Assembly: GCA_003211335.1 (NCBI GenBank)
Contig: QCTA01000010.1
Location: forward strand, 1 to 21,801
Direction of reading: 5' to 3'
DNA length: 21,801 nucleotides
DNA from: Prochlorococcus sp. AG-670-O11
Lineage (GTDB): Bacteria; Cyanobacteriota; Cyanobacteriia; PCC-6307; Cyanobiaceae
The translations under genes were made by a program, and so were the position numbers. This document shows, in pieces, positions 1 to 7,602 of the stretch (its first letter is position 1; each line of letters starts with the position of its first letter). A model generated the notes under the pieces. The model had not been told where the DNA came from, made no database searches, and saw only the letters and a program-made list of their open reading frames with translations.

Positions 1-98
1 TTGGGAATAAAATTGGAGGCTTCAATGGAGATGCCTGCGGTGCGAGTGTTGTACTAGTCGAAACTGCAATGTTATTTATGAATGCAATTCTTTTATAG
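1..98 (+). CDS. cobS: Adenosylcobinamide-GDP ribazoletransferase (cobalamin synthase), C-terminal fragment
   Basis: The last 31 residues of a protein that enters from the left edge, read in the frame starting at base 3 and ending in TAG at 96-98. The readable part contains GGFNGDACGA, which matches the conserved C-terminal GG-x-x-GD-x-x-GA signature of CobS, followed by a hydrophobic helix ending NAILL. CobS is an inner-membrane enzyme that joins alpha-ribazole to adenosylcobinamide-GDP in the last steps of cobalamin synthesis. Its 3' end overlaps the 3' end of the convergent histidine kinase by 23 bases. The call rests on a short fragment, so the family is likely but not certain. Confidence 0.7.
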   Translation, partial: GNKIGGFNGDACGASVVLVETAMLFMNAILL

Positions 99-1213
99 GA
101 AGTTCTAAATAGAAAATATTTTTCTTCTTAAGATTTTTTAATTCCTTAACATCATTAATTGAGGAGTTTTCAAGCAATATCAAATCTCCGCCAATTTGTT
201 TTGCTAATTTCCTCGCTAAAAAAAGTCCAACACCAGTGCCATCATTCTTCTTAGCCGCAGATCCTCGAAAGCCTTTTTGAAAAATTTTCTCATTTTCAAT
301 TTTGGTTATTTTTTTACCATCATCAAATATGCACAGACCTTTACTCATAATGGTGAGTCCAATCTCAGCATCTTTTTTGCGCATATTTAAACGCATTTTC
401 TAATAAATTGGCCACAATTTCAGCAATTACAGCATATTTAGCCTCTAATTGCGATAAAGTCCAATCTGGCCAATAAGAAGGTTCAGTCCAGTCTCTATTC
501 TCTAAGTTCGCATTAGCTTTACCCCTTTCTAAAATTGGCTTCAATAAACTCTGAACAGTTATAAGTTTTTTATTATCTAAATTTGGTGGTAATAGTAATC
601 TTTCCTCTCCAATTTCTAGAGGAAGTTGAATAGGTGAATTTAATTGCCCAAAAGAGTCCATATAATTATTAATTTGTTTTTGCTCTATTATCATGCGTTC
701 GACTATTTCAATAGAGTCATCATCTGAACCAAGTCTTTTTATTAGTAATTTTGCATATGTCCTAAGAGCAGCCAATGGATTCCTCAATTGGTGGACTATA
801 ACATTGACCTGATTTTTTAAATAATTAATTTCTTCATTTTTATTTTGACGTTCTAATTCGATAGAAACGCATTTAGCTAAAGATAGCGAAAGTGCTTTTA
901 ATCTAGAGTCAAGAGATACTGGCCAATTCCCCCCTCTCAAATCAGTTTCCACCCTAAGGGCACCAAGTAGGATATCGTTTTCTTGAAGCGGGTACCATCT
1001 TCTATTAGGAGAAGAAACTTTTAGTGAAGGATCATCTTCTACTGATATTAGAAACCTATCAATTTGTGGCCATTGACCAATCATTTCAAAAGATGCTTTA
1101 GTTCCTTGCTCATTTGAAGCAAGATACATAACCAAATGAGTCACTCCCATTGAGCAACCAAAACTCTCTAGCTGCTTTATGATTAATTCTTCAAATTTTT
1201 TAGAGAGCTTCAT
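76..1213 (-). pseudogene. GAF-type sensor histidine kinase (Hik2/CSK-like), interrupted by a one-base frameshift
   Basis: A two-component sensor kinase that would be 378 residues if one base were removed. Residues 1-115 resemble a GAF-like sensory domain with Cys20 in SFGCSMGV; no membrane segment or signal peptide is seen, so it should be soluble. The H box is HQLRNPLAALRT with the phosphate-accepting His141, and the N box NLLENAFKYA lies at 269-278. The frame then hits TGA at 365-367. The G boxes (IFDDGKK and GTGVGLFLARKLAKQIGG) continue in another frame from about 370 down to the stop at 76. The break sits at a run of six T (373-378; A6 in the gene): with five, the protein reads YAQKDAEIGL and is continuous. 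No other stop or indel is seen. The soluble GAF-HisKA-HATPase layout with an early cysteine resembles cyanobacterial Hik2 / chloroplast sensor kinase; that subfamily call is inference. Its response regulator is not in the window. Confidence 0.8.
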
Positions 1214-1393
1214 AATTAGTGAAATTAAAAAAAACCTGAAAAAGGACTTGTAAAATATGAAAAAAGTATTAAGATATATAAAGAGGTCTGACTTTAGCCA
1301 GCCTTAAATATGAACATTTAATCATATTTTAAGCTACATCAGGGGTTGATGGGTCCTCTATGTAATTTAAGTGAATTCAAAATCACAGATATA

Positions 1394-1422
1394 AGATTAG
1401 TAAAAATAAATAAGGCTAATCT
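1394..1422 (+). promoter_or_regulatory. Inverted repeat upstream of the DUF3155 gene
   Basis: AGATTAG (1394-1400) and CTAATCT (1416-1422) form a perfect 7-base inverted repeat around a 15-base AT-rich spacer. It lies just before a TATAAT (1427-1432) and the ribosome binding site AGGAG (1436-1440) of the DUF3155 gene. It could be an operator or a leader hairpin; chance is also possible in such AT-rich DNA. The rest of the 236-base divergent gap (1214-1449) shows nothing else I can support. Confidence 0.25.
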
Positions 1423-1449
1423 CATTTATAATTTCAGGAGTACCAATCA

Positions 1450-1818
1450 ATGTCAAAAAAGAGAAAAAGAATCAGCAGAAGAAGATTGGCTGGCCAAAGA
1501 GTTATGGCACATGTACCTATCTATCATATCGAAACTGGCAAACATAAACCAGTTACAGCTGCAAGAAGATTTATAGCTGAAAATGCTTTGTCTGCTCCTT
1601 CAGTTTTCAATGTTCGAAGAAATGAACATACCACTGATAGGTTTTTTTGGGGTGAAAAAGGTTTATTTAGCGCCCAATATGCTGAAGAAAATCATTTTTT
1701 ATTTCCATCACTAAAAGTCGTAGTTGAGGGAATTGGCGAAGAAAAAATATTTGAAGGTCTAGAACTTACTGCAGATGATTGGGAAGAGATTGAAGAATAC
1801 GAATATGCTTTCGTTTAA
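1450..1818 (+). CDS. DUF3155 family protein (cyanobacterial, function unknown)
   Basis: A 122-residue soluble protein. The first 15 residues are very basic (MSKKRKRISRRRLAG), followed by a conserved-looking core VTAARRFIAENA, RRNEHTTDRFFWGEKGLF and YAEENHFLFPSL, and an acidic C-terminus (DDWEEIEEYEYAFV). This pattern matches the DUF3155 family, which I know only from cyanobacteria and which has no assigned function; the basic head suggests nucleic-acid or ribosome contact, but that is inference. The ATG at 1450 is supported by AGGAG at 1436-1440, nine bases upstream. It is transcribed away from the histidine kinase, and its stop overlaps the stop of the convergent esterase by four bases. Confidence 0.8.
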   Translation: MSKKRKRISRRRLAGQRVMAHVPIYHIETGKHKPVTAARRFIAENALSAPSVFNVRRNEHTTDRFFWGEKGLFSAQYAEENHFLFPSLKVVVEGIGEEKIFEGLELTADDWEEIEEYEYAFV

Positions 1819-2434
1819 AAAATATTATTTATATTTGAACTTATAAAATCAATTAAATTAGAATCAATTTGATGGGATCCCTCAAATTCTATTAATTCAC
1901 AAAATTTAGAAGACTTACTTTTTTACCGTTTCATGAATAATTCTTGAAGCATCTATAGGCACCACGTCATCAAATAAACCATGACTAACAATTAATGGTG
2001 GGCATTGTTCTCCTGGAGCCCAGTTTGGGTGGGGATAACCACTACAAGCAACAATTAGACCTAAATTTAATTTCAACCCTGCATCTATTGCCATAGCTGC
2101 CCCCTGAGAAAAACCCAACAAAATTGTTTTTTCTATTGGAATCTGATCAGTATCAAATTTTTTAAATGTACCTAGAAGTTTATTTACTTCAACCTCAGCC
2201 CCCCTCCAATCATGTGGGTATAATTGATACCACTGTCTTCCCTGACCACTTGGATGTAATCCAGAAGCCCTCAAAGAAATTACCTCAAAATCAAGTTTTA
2301 TTTTTTCTATAATTTCCCTTCCAATTGTTAAAAGGTCATCTGCATCGGCTCCCCCAGCCGTGTAGCAAAATTATTCTATGAGTTGCGGTTTGAGAACTAA
2401 TCTCTACAAATTCATGATCAATATCATATTTCAT
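1815..2434 (-). pseudogene. Alpha/beta-hydrolase esterase (carboxylesterase/phospholipase family), broken by two frameshifts
   Basis: Reading the minus strand from ATG at 2432-2434 gives MKYDIDHEF...RIILLHGWG and then a stop. Removing one base from the run of five C at 2351-2355 (G5 in the gene) restores GWGADADDLLTIG and joins the long middle frame (1915-2274). That frame carries the nucleophile elbow GFSQGAAM and the acid loop HGLFDDVVP, then stops at 1915. Removing one base from the T6 run at 1919-1924 restores a tail with EGSHQIDSN, which supplies the catalytic His, and ends at 1815-1817. The repaired protein is about 205 residues with a complete Ser-Asp-His triad, as expected for the Abhydrolase_2 / YpfH-like carboxylesterase family. 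As written, no intact triad can be made. No other lesion is visible, so the gene is either very recently broken or the base calls are wrong. It is divergent from purH, 33 bases away. Confidence 0.85.
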
Positions 2435-2467
2435 GTTTATATTCTTAAGTAAGTAAACTTTTCAATA

Positions 2468-4021
2468 ATGTCACCATTAGCCCTAGTAAGTGTCTCTGAT
2501 AAAAAAAATATAATCCCATTTTGTATAGATTTGGTAGAAAAATTTAATTATAAAATTCTATCAAGTGGAGGAACTGCTAAACATCTAATGGAGGCAAAGA
2601 TTCCAGTTATTAAAGTCGCAGATTTTACTAATTCTCCAGAAATACTTGGAGGAAGAGTTAAAACTTTACATCCGAAAATCCACGGAGGGATATTAGCTAA
2701 AAGAACAGATGAGGAGCATAAAAAAGATGTAAAGGCTTACGATCTTGAACTAATTGAATTAGTAGTTGTCAATTTATATCCTTTTAAAAAAACTGTTGAA
2801 AAGGGATCTAAATGGGAAGATGCTATTGAAAATATTGATATCGGAGGACCATCAATGATTCGTTCTGCAGCTAAAAATCATAAAGACGTTTCTGTTTTAG
2901 TCGATCCTAGTCAATATCAAGAATTTCTTGAAGAGAGTAAAAAAGGGGAGTTAAAAGAAACATATAAAGCAAAATTAGCACTTGAAGCTTTTCAACATAC
3001 AGCTGACTATGACACTGCGATATCTAATTGGATAAGAAAAGAAAGAGGTTTACAATCTTCCCAATATATTGAATCTTATCCACTAATCAAAACCTTAAGA
3101 TATGGGGAGAATCCTCATCAAAAAGCTTTTTGGTATGGTTTAAATAATATTGGATGGAACTCAGCAGAACAGTTACAAGGGAAAGAGTTAAGTTATAACA
3201 ATCTATTGGATCTTGAGTCGGCACTGTCAACAGTTTTAGAATTTGGCTATGAAGAAAAAGATGAGCCTACAACAGACACGTTTGCATCTGTTATTTTAAA
3301 ACACAATAATCCTTGTGGTGCTTCTGTAGGTAATTCAGCCTCTGAAGCATTTTTGAATGCTTTGAAATGTGACTCAATTAGTGCATTTGGAGGAATAGTT
3401 GCTTTTAATTCAAATGTGAATAGTGAAACCGCAATTAACCTCAAAGATATTTTCTTAGAATGTGTCGTAGCTCCATCTTTTGATGCAGAGGCTTTAGAAA
3501 TTTTAAAAATCAAAAAGAATTTAAGAATTTTAAAGTTTTCAAAAGACCAAATCTCAAAAAAGAAACAAACTTCTACTAAATCAATAATGGGAGGATTACT
3601 CGTTCAAGATACTGATAATAGTGAAGAAGAAACTGAAAGTTGGATTTCAGTTACTAAAAAAATTCCAAGTACTCAGGATTATTTAGATTTGAGTTTTGCC
3701 TGGAAAATTTGCAAACACGTTAAATCAAATGCCATTGTGATTGCAAAAGATCAACAAACTCTTGGCATCGGAGCTGGACAAATGAATAGGATTGGAGCTT
3801 CAAAAATAGCTTTACAAGCTGCCAAAGAAAATGGTTATGGAGGCGTTTTAGCAAGCGATGGTTTCTTCCCATTCGCAGATACAGTAGAGCTTGCTAATGA
3901 ATATGGAATAAGCTCAATTATTCAACCAGGAGGAAGTATACGGGATAAAGAAAGTATTGAAATGTGCAATCTAAAAGGGATTTCTATGATCTTTACAAAT
4001 AAGAGACATTTTTTACACTAA
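2468..4021 (+). CDS. purH: Bifunctional AICAR transformylase / IMP cyclohydrolase
   Basis: 517 residues, the usual length for PurH, which performs the last two steps of de novo purine synthesis: formylation of AICAR with 10-formyl-THF and ring closure to IMP. The N-terminal cyclohydrolase domain (about 1-195) shows ALVSVSDKKN, LSSGGTAK, GGRVKTLHPKIHGGIL (61-75) and DIGGPSMIRSAAKNH. The C-terminal transformylase domain shows LRYGENPHQKAF (210-221), the catalytic Lys278-His279 in KHNNPCGA, SAFGGIVA, and GFFPFADTVE near the end. Start is ATG at 2468; there is no clear Shine-Dalgarno sequence. It is transcribed away from the esterase and meets the doxX-like gene tail to tail with one base between stops. 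Confidence 0.97.
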   Translation: MSPLALVSVSDKKNIIPFCIDLVEKFNYKILSSGGTAKHLMEAKIPVIKVADFTNSPEILGGRVKTLHPKIHGGILAKRTDEEHKKDVKAYDLELIELVVVNLYPFKKTVEKGSKWEDAIENIDIGGPSMIRSAAKNHKDVSVLVDPSQYQEFLEESKKGELKETYKAKLALEAFQHTADYDTAISNWIRKERGLQSSQYIESYPLIKTLRYGENPHQKAFWYGLNNIGWNSAEQLQGKELSYNNLLDLESALSTVLEFGYEEKDEPTTDTFASVILKHNNPCGASVGNSASEAFLNALKCDSISAFGGIVAFNSNVNSETAINLKDIFLECVVAPSFDAEALEILKIKKNLRILKFSKDQISKKKQTSTKSIMGGLLVQDTDNSEEETESWISVTKKIPSTQDYLDLSFAWKICKHVKSNAIVIAKDQQTLGIGAGQMNRIGASKIALQAAKENGYGGVLASDGFFPFADTVELANEYGISSIIQPGGSIRDKESIEMCNLKGISMIFTNKRHFLH

Positions 4022-4022
4022 A

Positions 4023-4583
4023 TCAATTTGGTTTTGGATAATAAGTGATTTTGTTTGTCTTACGAAGAAGTGCCAGTCTTCCAGGGCCTGCACATAAAAA
4101 ATAAAGAGAAATAGCTCCGTATATGAAAGAAAGTTCAAAAGCATAATTATGGCCTTCAACTACTGCTAATGGAAACCCCTCTAAACCTGTATCTAAAAGG
4201 TGAAAATAGACAGCGAATGCCATCGTAGAGAAAAGTCCAAGGGAACTAAGTCTTGCAAAAATTCCTAATGCTAATCCTAAAGGGCATACTAATTGAGTAA
4301 TAGCGGCTCCATAAGTCCAAAGGACAGGGTCACCCGGTAAGAATGGGAAATATTTACCTACAACAAATTCTCCAAAGCCTTGAGGATCTTGAAGCTTTTC
4401 CAAGCCATGATGAATCATCAAAACGCTAAACCCAATCCTTAAAATAAATATAGATAATTCTCCTAAAATATTAACCTCTGAATTCGAAGAGGGATTAGCC
4501 ACAACAACTTCAACCTTTTGAGGAGCCTTTGAAGTATTCATTTTAGCTGTTTGTTCTCGATTAAATTGTGTTGTGTCTTCCAT
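4023..4583 (-). CDS. DoxX family membrane protein
   Basis: 186 residues. A hydrophilic, probably cytoplasmic N-terminal extension of about 38 residues precedes four predicted membrane helices: about 42-58, 86-108, 112-130 and 149-165. The motif GFSVLMIHHGLEKL after helix 1 and the PLGLALGIFARLSSLGL loop between helices 2 and 3 are typical of DoxX/DoxD-like proteins. The family is broad, and its bacterial members have been tied variously to quinone- or thiosulfate-linked redox functions; nothing here specifies a substrate. The start could instead be the ATG 14 codons downstream (M15). It lies 93 bases after ispH on the same strand, so they may be co-transcribed. Confidence 0.8.
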   Translation of the reverse strand: MEDTTQFNREQTAKMNTSKAPQKVEVVVANPSSNSEVNILGELSIFILRIGFSVLMIHHGLEKLQDPQGFGEFVVGKYFPFLPGDPVLWTYGAAITQLVCPLGLALGIFARLSSLGLFSTMAFAVYFHLLDTGLEGFPLAVVEGHNYAFELSFIYGAISLYFLCAGPGRLALLRKTNKITYYPKPN

Positions 4584-4676
4584 ACTTCAATTTATTTTTA
4601 GCCATTCTAGATAATAACGTAGATATTTAGGTGATATATATTTAATAAAGTTGAAAATTATGCAGAAAAGTAATAT

Positions 4677-5873
4677 TTACTTACTAATAGCAATTAACTT
4701 TTCAATAACATCAGCGACTACCTTGTCAGGAGTAGAAGCTCCGGATGTAATACCTACCTTAACTTCACCATCTGGAATAAAATTTTTTTTCATAGTCAAT
4801 TCAGATTCTAGAGGTTTATGACAAATTGAATTATTCTCTACAGAAATCCTATCTGATATATCAATATGAAAAGATTCAATATTATTAGTTATTGCAATTT
4901 CCTGTAAATGAGTCGTATTTGAAGAATTAAAACCTCCAATGACTACAAGAATATCCAAGTCTTCATCAACTAAAGAGAACATAGCATCTTGTCTTTCTTC
5001 TGTCGCATCGCAAATAGTATTAAAAGCTAAAAAATGATCATTAAGTTTTGCTGGACCATATTTTGTTAACAAAGTATTTTCAAAAAGTTTACCAATTTCC
5101 TCAGTTTCACTTTTGAGCATAGTCGTTTGATTTGCAACTCCTATTCTCTCAAGATGAATATCTGGATCAAACCCATTTGAACAAGCTTTTGCGAACTTTT
5201 TCATGAATTCATTTTTATCACCATTTCCTTGAATATAGTTCGATACGTATTCAGCTTCAGCCAAATCAAAAACGACTAAGTAATTTCCTGCAAATGATCT
5301 AGTGGCAAGAGTTTCTTCATGTTTATATTTACCATGAATAATAGAGGTAAAAGTGTGCTTTTTATGCTTCTCAACAGTATGCCAAACTTTAGAAACCCAA
5401 GGGCAAGTAGTATCAATTATCTGACAATTTTTTTCATGCAGTAATTGCATCTCTTGAACTGTAGCTCCAAAAGCAGGAAGAATTACTACATCCCCCGTTG
5501 AGACAGAGGAAAAATCCTTTATCCCATTTTTTGTAGAAATTATTTTTACATTCATCCTACTTAGATGATTATTAACAGTTGGATTATGAATAATTTCATT
5601 TGTCATCCAAATATCCTCTTTAGGATAATGTCTTCTTGTTTCATATGCCATTGCAACTGCTCTCTCAACCCCCCAACAAAAACCAAAGGATTTAGCGAGT
5701 TTTATTTTTAACCTACCTTGTTCAAAAGTAAAATCATTTTCTCTTATTGATCCTATTAAGTCACTTTGATATGAATCCCCTAAAGCCTTAGCACGCTTTG
5801 TAGGTGATTCAAAGCCTTTGCGGTTATACCTGCCCGAATGTTGTATGGCGTGTTTTATAGCTTGAGTGTCCAT
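4677..5873 (-). CDS. ispH: 4-hydroxy-3-methylbut-2-enyl diphosphate reductase (plant/cyanobacterial type)
   Basis: 398 residues, the long form found in cyanobacteria and plastids (the E. coli enzyme is about 316). It reduces HMBPP to IPP and DMAPP, the last step of the MEP isoprenoid pathway that feeds carotenoids, phytol and quinones. The three cysteines expected to bind the Fe-S cluster are visible: C66 in [12 protein letters not shown]157 in DTTCPWV and C288 in [11 protein letters not shown]. Other family motifs are [29 protein letters not shown] (the region of the catalytic Glu), [11 protein letters not shown] and [10 protein letters not shown] 60-residue N-terminal extension rich in Lys/Arg precedes the catalytic core. 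It lies downstream of amt1 but beyond a strong terminator, so it probably has its own promoter. Confidence 0.97.
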   Translation of the reverse strand: MDTQAIKHAIQHSGRYNRKGFESPTKRAKALGDSYQSDLIGSIRENDFTFEQGRLKIKLAKSFGFCWGVERAVAMAYETRRHYPKEDIWMTNEIIHNPTVNNHLSRMNVKIISTKNGIKDFSSVSTGDVVILPAFGATVQEMQLLHEKNCQIIDTTCPWVSKVWHTVEKHKKHTFTSIIHGKYKHEETLATRSFAGNYLVVFDLAEAEYVSNYIQGNGDKNEFMKKFAKACSNGFDPDIHLERIGVANQTTMLKSETEEIGKLFENTLLTKYGPAKLNDHFLAFNTICDATEERQDAMFSLVDEDLDILVVIGGFNSSNTTHLQEIAITNNIESFHIDISDRISVENNSICHKPLESELTMKKNFIPDGEVKVGITSGASTPDKVVADVIEKLIAISK

Positions 5874-5903
5874 AACTAAATATTACATCATTAGAACTAA
5901 TTT

Positions 5904-5945
5904 AAAAAAAAAAAAAAAAGAAACCTGACATAAGTCAAGTTTCTT
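5904..5945 (-). terminator. Intrinsic terminator of amt1
   Basis: On the minus strand, AAGAAACTTGAC, loop TTAT, then GTCAGGTTTCTT make a 12-base-pair stem (one G-T wobble) occupying 5918-5945. It is followed by an unbroken T run (A16 at 5904-5919 on the plus strand). It lies between the amt1 stop (5967) and the ispH start (5873). This is the strongest terminator in the window and should insulate ispH from nitrogen-controlled amt1 transcription. Confidence 0.88.
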
Positions 5946-5966
5946 AATTTGTTTTTAAGTTTTAGA

Positions 5967-7427
5967 TTATTTTGCAGATGCAAAGTCTGGATATGCTTCC
6001 ATACCATGCTCTCCAATATCTAAACCTTGAGTCTCTTCTTCTTCAGATACACGAATTCCTCCGAATAATCCTCCGATAACAGACCAAGCGATCCAGCAAG
6101 TAACAAGTGTCCAGATAGCATAAGCTGCTGCACCAAGAGCTTGAACAAGAAGTAGATTAATACCACCACCATTGAACAATCCCATACCTGCTCCATCTCC
6201 TTGAACTGCAGTTCCCCAAAGACCAATAACTAAGGTACCCCATACACCACAAACTCCGTGAACAGAGAATGCACCAACAGGATCATCAATTTCTGCTGCA
6301 TCAACTGCTGCAACTGAAAATACAACGATAATACCACCAACTAGTCCAGCGAACCATGCTCCCGCAAGAGTCATATCGCCACAACCTGCAGTAATACTTA
6401 CCAAACCAGCAAGAATACCGTTAATGATCATTGTGAGATCTGGCTTTCCTGAAGTTAAAGTAGAAACAATAGTTGCTCCAATAGCACCAGCTGCAGCTGC
6501 AAGAGTAGTTGTTACAGCAACATATGGAACCCATTGATCCATAGCAAGTTGAGAGCCAGGATTAAATCCATACCAACCTATCCATAGAACCAGAGCACCT
6601 AAAGTAGCAATAGCCATATTGTGACCAGGCATAGCCTGTGGCTTTCCGTCGGAGTATTTACCGATTCTTGGTCCTAGAAGCATAGCTCCTACTAAACCTG
6701 CCCATGCTCCAACTGAGTGAACAATTGAAGAACCTGCAAAGTCAACAAAACCAAGAGAATCAAGCCAACCTCCATTCCATTTCCAGCTACCAGCAATTGG
6801 ATAAATGAATGCTGTTAGTACAATCGCAAAAACAACAAATTCACCAAATTTAACTCTTTCAGCAACAAGACCAGAAACGATAGTAGCTGCAGTACCTGCA
6901 AAAGCAGACTGGAACAAGAAATCAACTGTTGGAACTAATCCAGCATCAGTAACCATATCAGCTGTTACTGTGGGATCAAAAAATAGGCCTCCAAAATATA
7001 GCCATCCGTCAGCAACACTTCCTCCGTACATTAATGAGTAGCCAATAAACCAATAAGAGGTTACAGCTAAAGCGAATACGAAAAGGTTTTTAGCAAGGAT
7101 GTTGACGGCGTTTTTAGACCGACACATACCCGCTTCAACCATAGCGAAACCGGCGTTCATGAAGATCACTAAGATGGTAGCGATCAAAAGCCATAAATTG
7201 TTAGCAAGAAAAGCTGCATTCAACTCAGGTAAATCAGCTGCGTGAGCTGAAAGATTAAAAATACCTAAACCAAACAAAGCCAGAGGAACAGTTGCAAGCC
7301 ACAACATTGAGCGGTTTGAACTGAATCCACGAATACTCCTCAAAAGGAGCATAGGTCCATTAACAAGACTTGCATCTTGAAGCTTGGACCTAGAGCGCCT
7401 TTGAGGCGTTTGCAAAGCAGTGGTCAT
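5967..7427 (-). CDS. amt1: Ammonium transporter (Amt family)
   Basis: 486 residues from the ATG at 7427; an in-frame TTG at 7448 would add seven residues and is less likely. A basic N-terminal stretch is followed by a signal-peptide-like segment ending HA-ADLPELN, as often seen in cyanobacterial Amt proteins, then about eleven membrane helices. The twin pore histidines are present (H237 in SSIVHSVGAWAGL and H390 in AFSVHGVCGVWG, counted from this ATG), as are MVEAGMCRSKNAVN and WYGFNPGSQ. The C-terminal tail EEEETQGLDIGEHGMEAYPDF resembles the tail that contacts PII (GlnK/GlnB) in Amt trimers. The trimer imports ammonium across the cytoplasmic membrane. A perfect NtcA box lies 83 bases upstream, so control by nitrogen supply is likely. 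It is closed by a strong terminator. Confidence 0.96.
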   Translation of the reverse strand: MTTALQTPQRRSRSKLQDASLVNGPMLLLRSIRGFSSNRSMLWLATVPLALFGLGIFNLSAHAADLPELNAAFLANNLWLLIATILVIFMNAGFAMVEAGMCRSKNAVNILAKNLFVFALAVTSYWFIGYSLMYGGSVADGWLYFGGLFFDPTVTADMVTDAGLVPTVDFLFQSAFAGTAATIVSGLVAERVKFGEFVVFAIVLTAFIYPIAGSWKWNGGWLDSLGFVDFAGSSIVHSVGAWAGLVGAMLLGPRIGKYSDGKPQAMPGHNMAIATLGALVLWIGWYGFNPGSQLAMDQWVPYVAVTTTLAAAAGAIGATIVSTLTSGKPDLTMIINGILAGLVSITAGCGDMTLAGAWFAGLVGGIIVVFSVAAVDAAEIDDPVGAFSVHGVCGVWGTLVIGLWGTAVQGDGAGMGLFNGGGINLLLVQALGAAAYAIWTLVTCWIAWSVIGGLFGGIRVSEEEETQGLDIGEHGMEAYPDFASAK

Positions 7428-7446
7428 AAATAAAAAATTAGTCTGC

Positions 7447-7468
7447 AAAAAAACAGGAGGTCCTGTTT
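7447..7468 (-). promoter_or_regulatory. Terminator-like hairpin in the amt1 leader
   Basis: On the minus strand, AAACAGG, loop ACCT, CCTGTTT (7451-7468) is a perfect 7-base-pair stem whose 3' arm runs into seven T in a row (7453-7447). It lies between the NtcA box and the amt1 start, ending about 20 bases before the ATG at 7427. It has the form of a small intrinsic terminator or attenuator, or of a 5' stabilising hairpin. I see no alternative pairing partner that would make a switch. Confidence 0.4.
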
Positions 7469-7510
7469 CCTTTCATATATAATTTTGCTCAGAAAACTTA
7501 TGTATGTCTA

Positions 7511-7524
7511 GTAGTCGTTTATAC
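7511..7524 (-). promoter_or_regulatory. NtcA box upstream of amt1
   Basis: GTATAAACGACTAC on the minus strand is an exact match to the NtcA consensus GTA-N8-TAC. It is 83 bases upstream of the amt1 ATG, and amt genes are known NtcA targets in cyanobacteria. A caveat is spacing: the best -10-like sequence (TATATA, 7476-7481) is 29 bases from the box instead of the usual 20-24. Confidence 0.6.
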
Positions 7525-7602
7525 CAATTTAATAGTTGCACACTAAAAAATCTTTGTTAAATTAAGTTGTTTTAACGATTAAATTAAAAATTTCAAAAAA
7601 AA

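Noticed and set aside
373..379. Programmed -1 frameshift at A AAA AAG in the histidine kinase
   Set aside because: The heptamer is not in the required phase, and the shift needed to rejoin the frames is +1 (or -2), so the classical -1 mechanism does not fit.
1346..1576. A 76-codon plus-strand open frame upstream of and overlapping the DUF3155 gene
   Set aside because: It overlaps the well-supported DUF3155 gene in another frame, has no ribosome binding site or family pattern, and its first part is AT-rich spacer.
6020..6226. A 68-codon open frame inside amt1 on the same strand
   Set aside because: Out-of-frame reading of the conserved C-terminal amt1 codons; no independent support.
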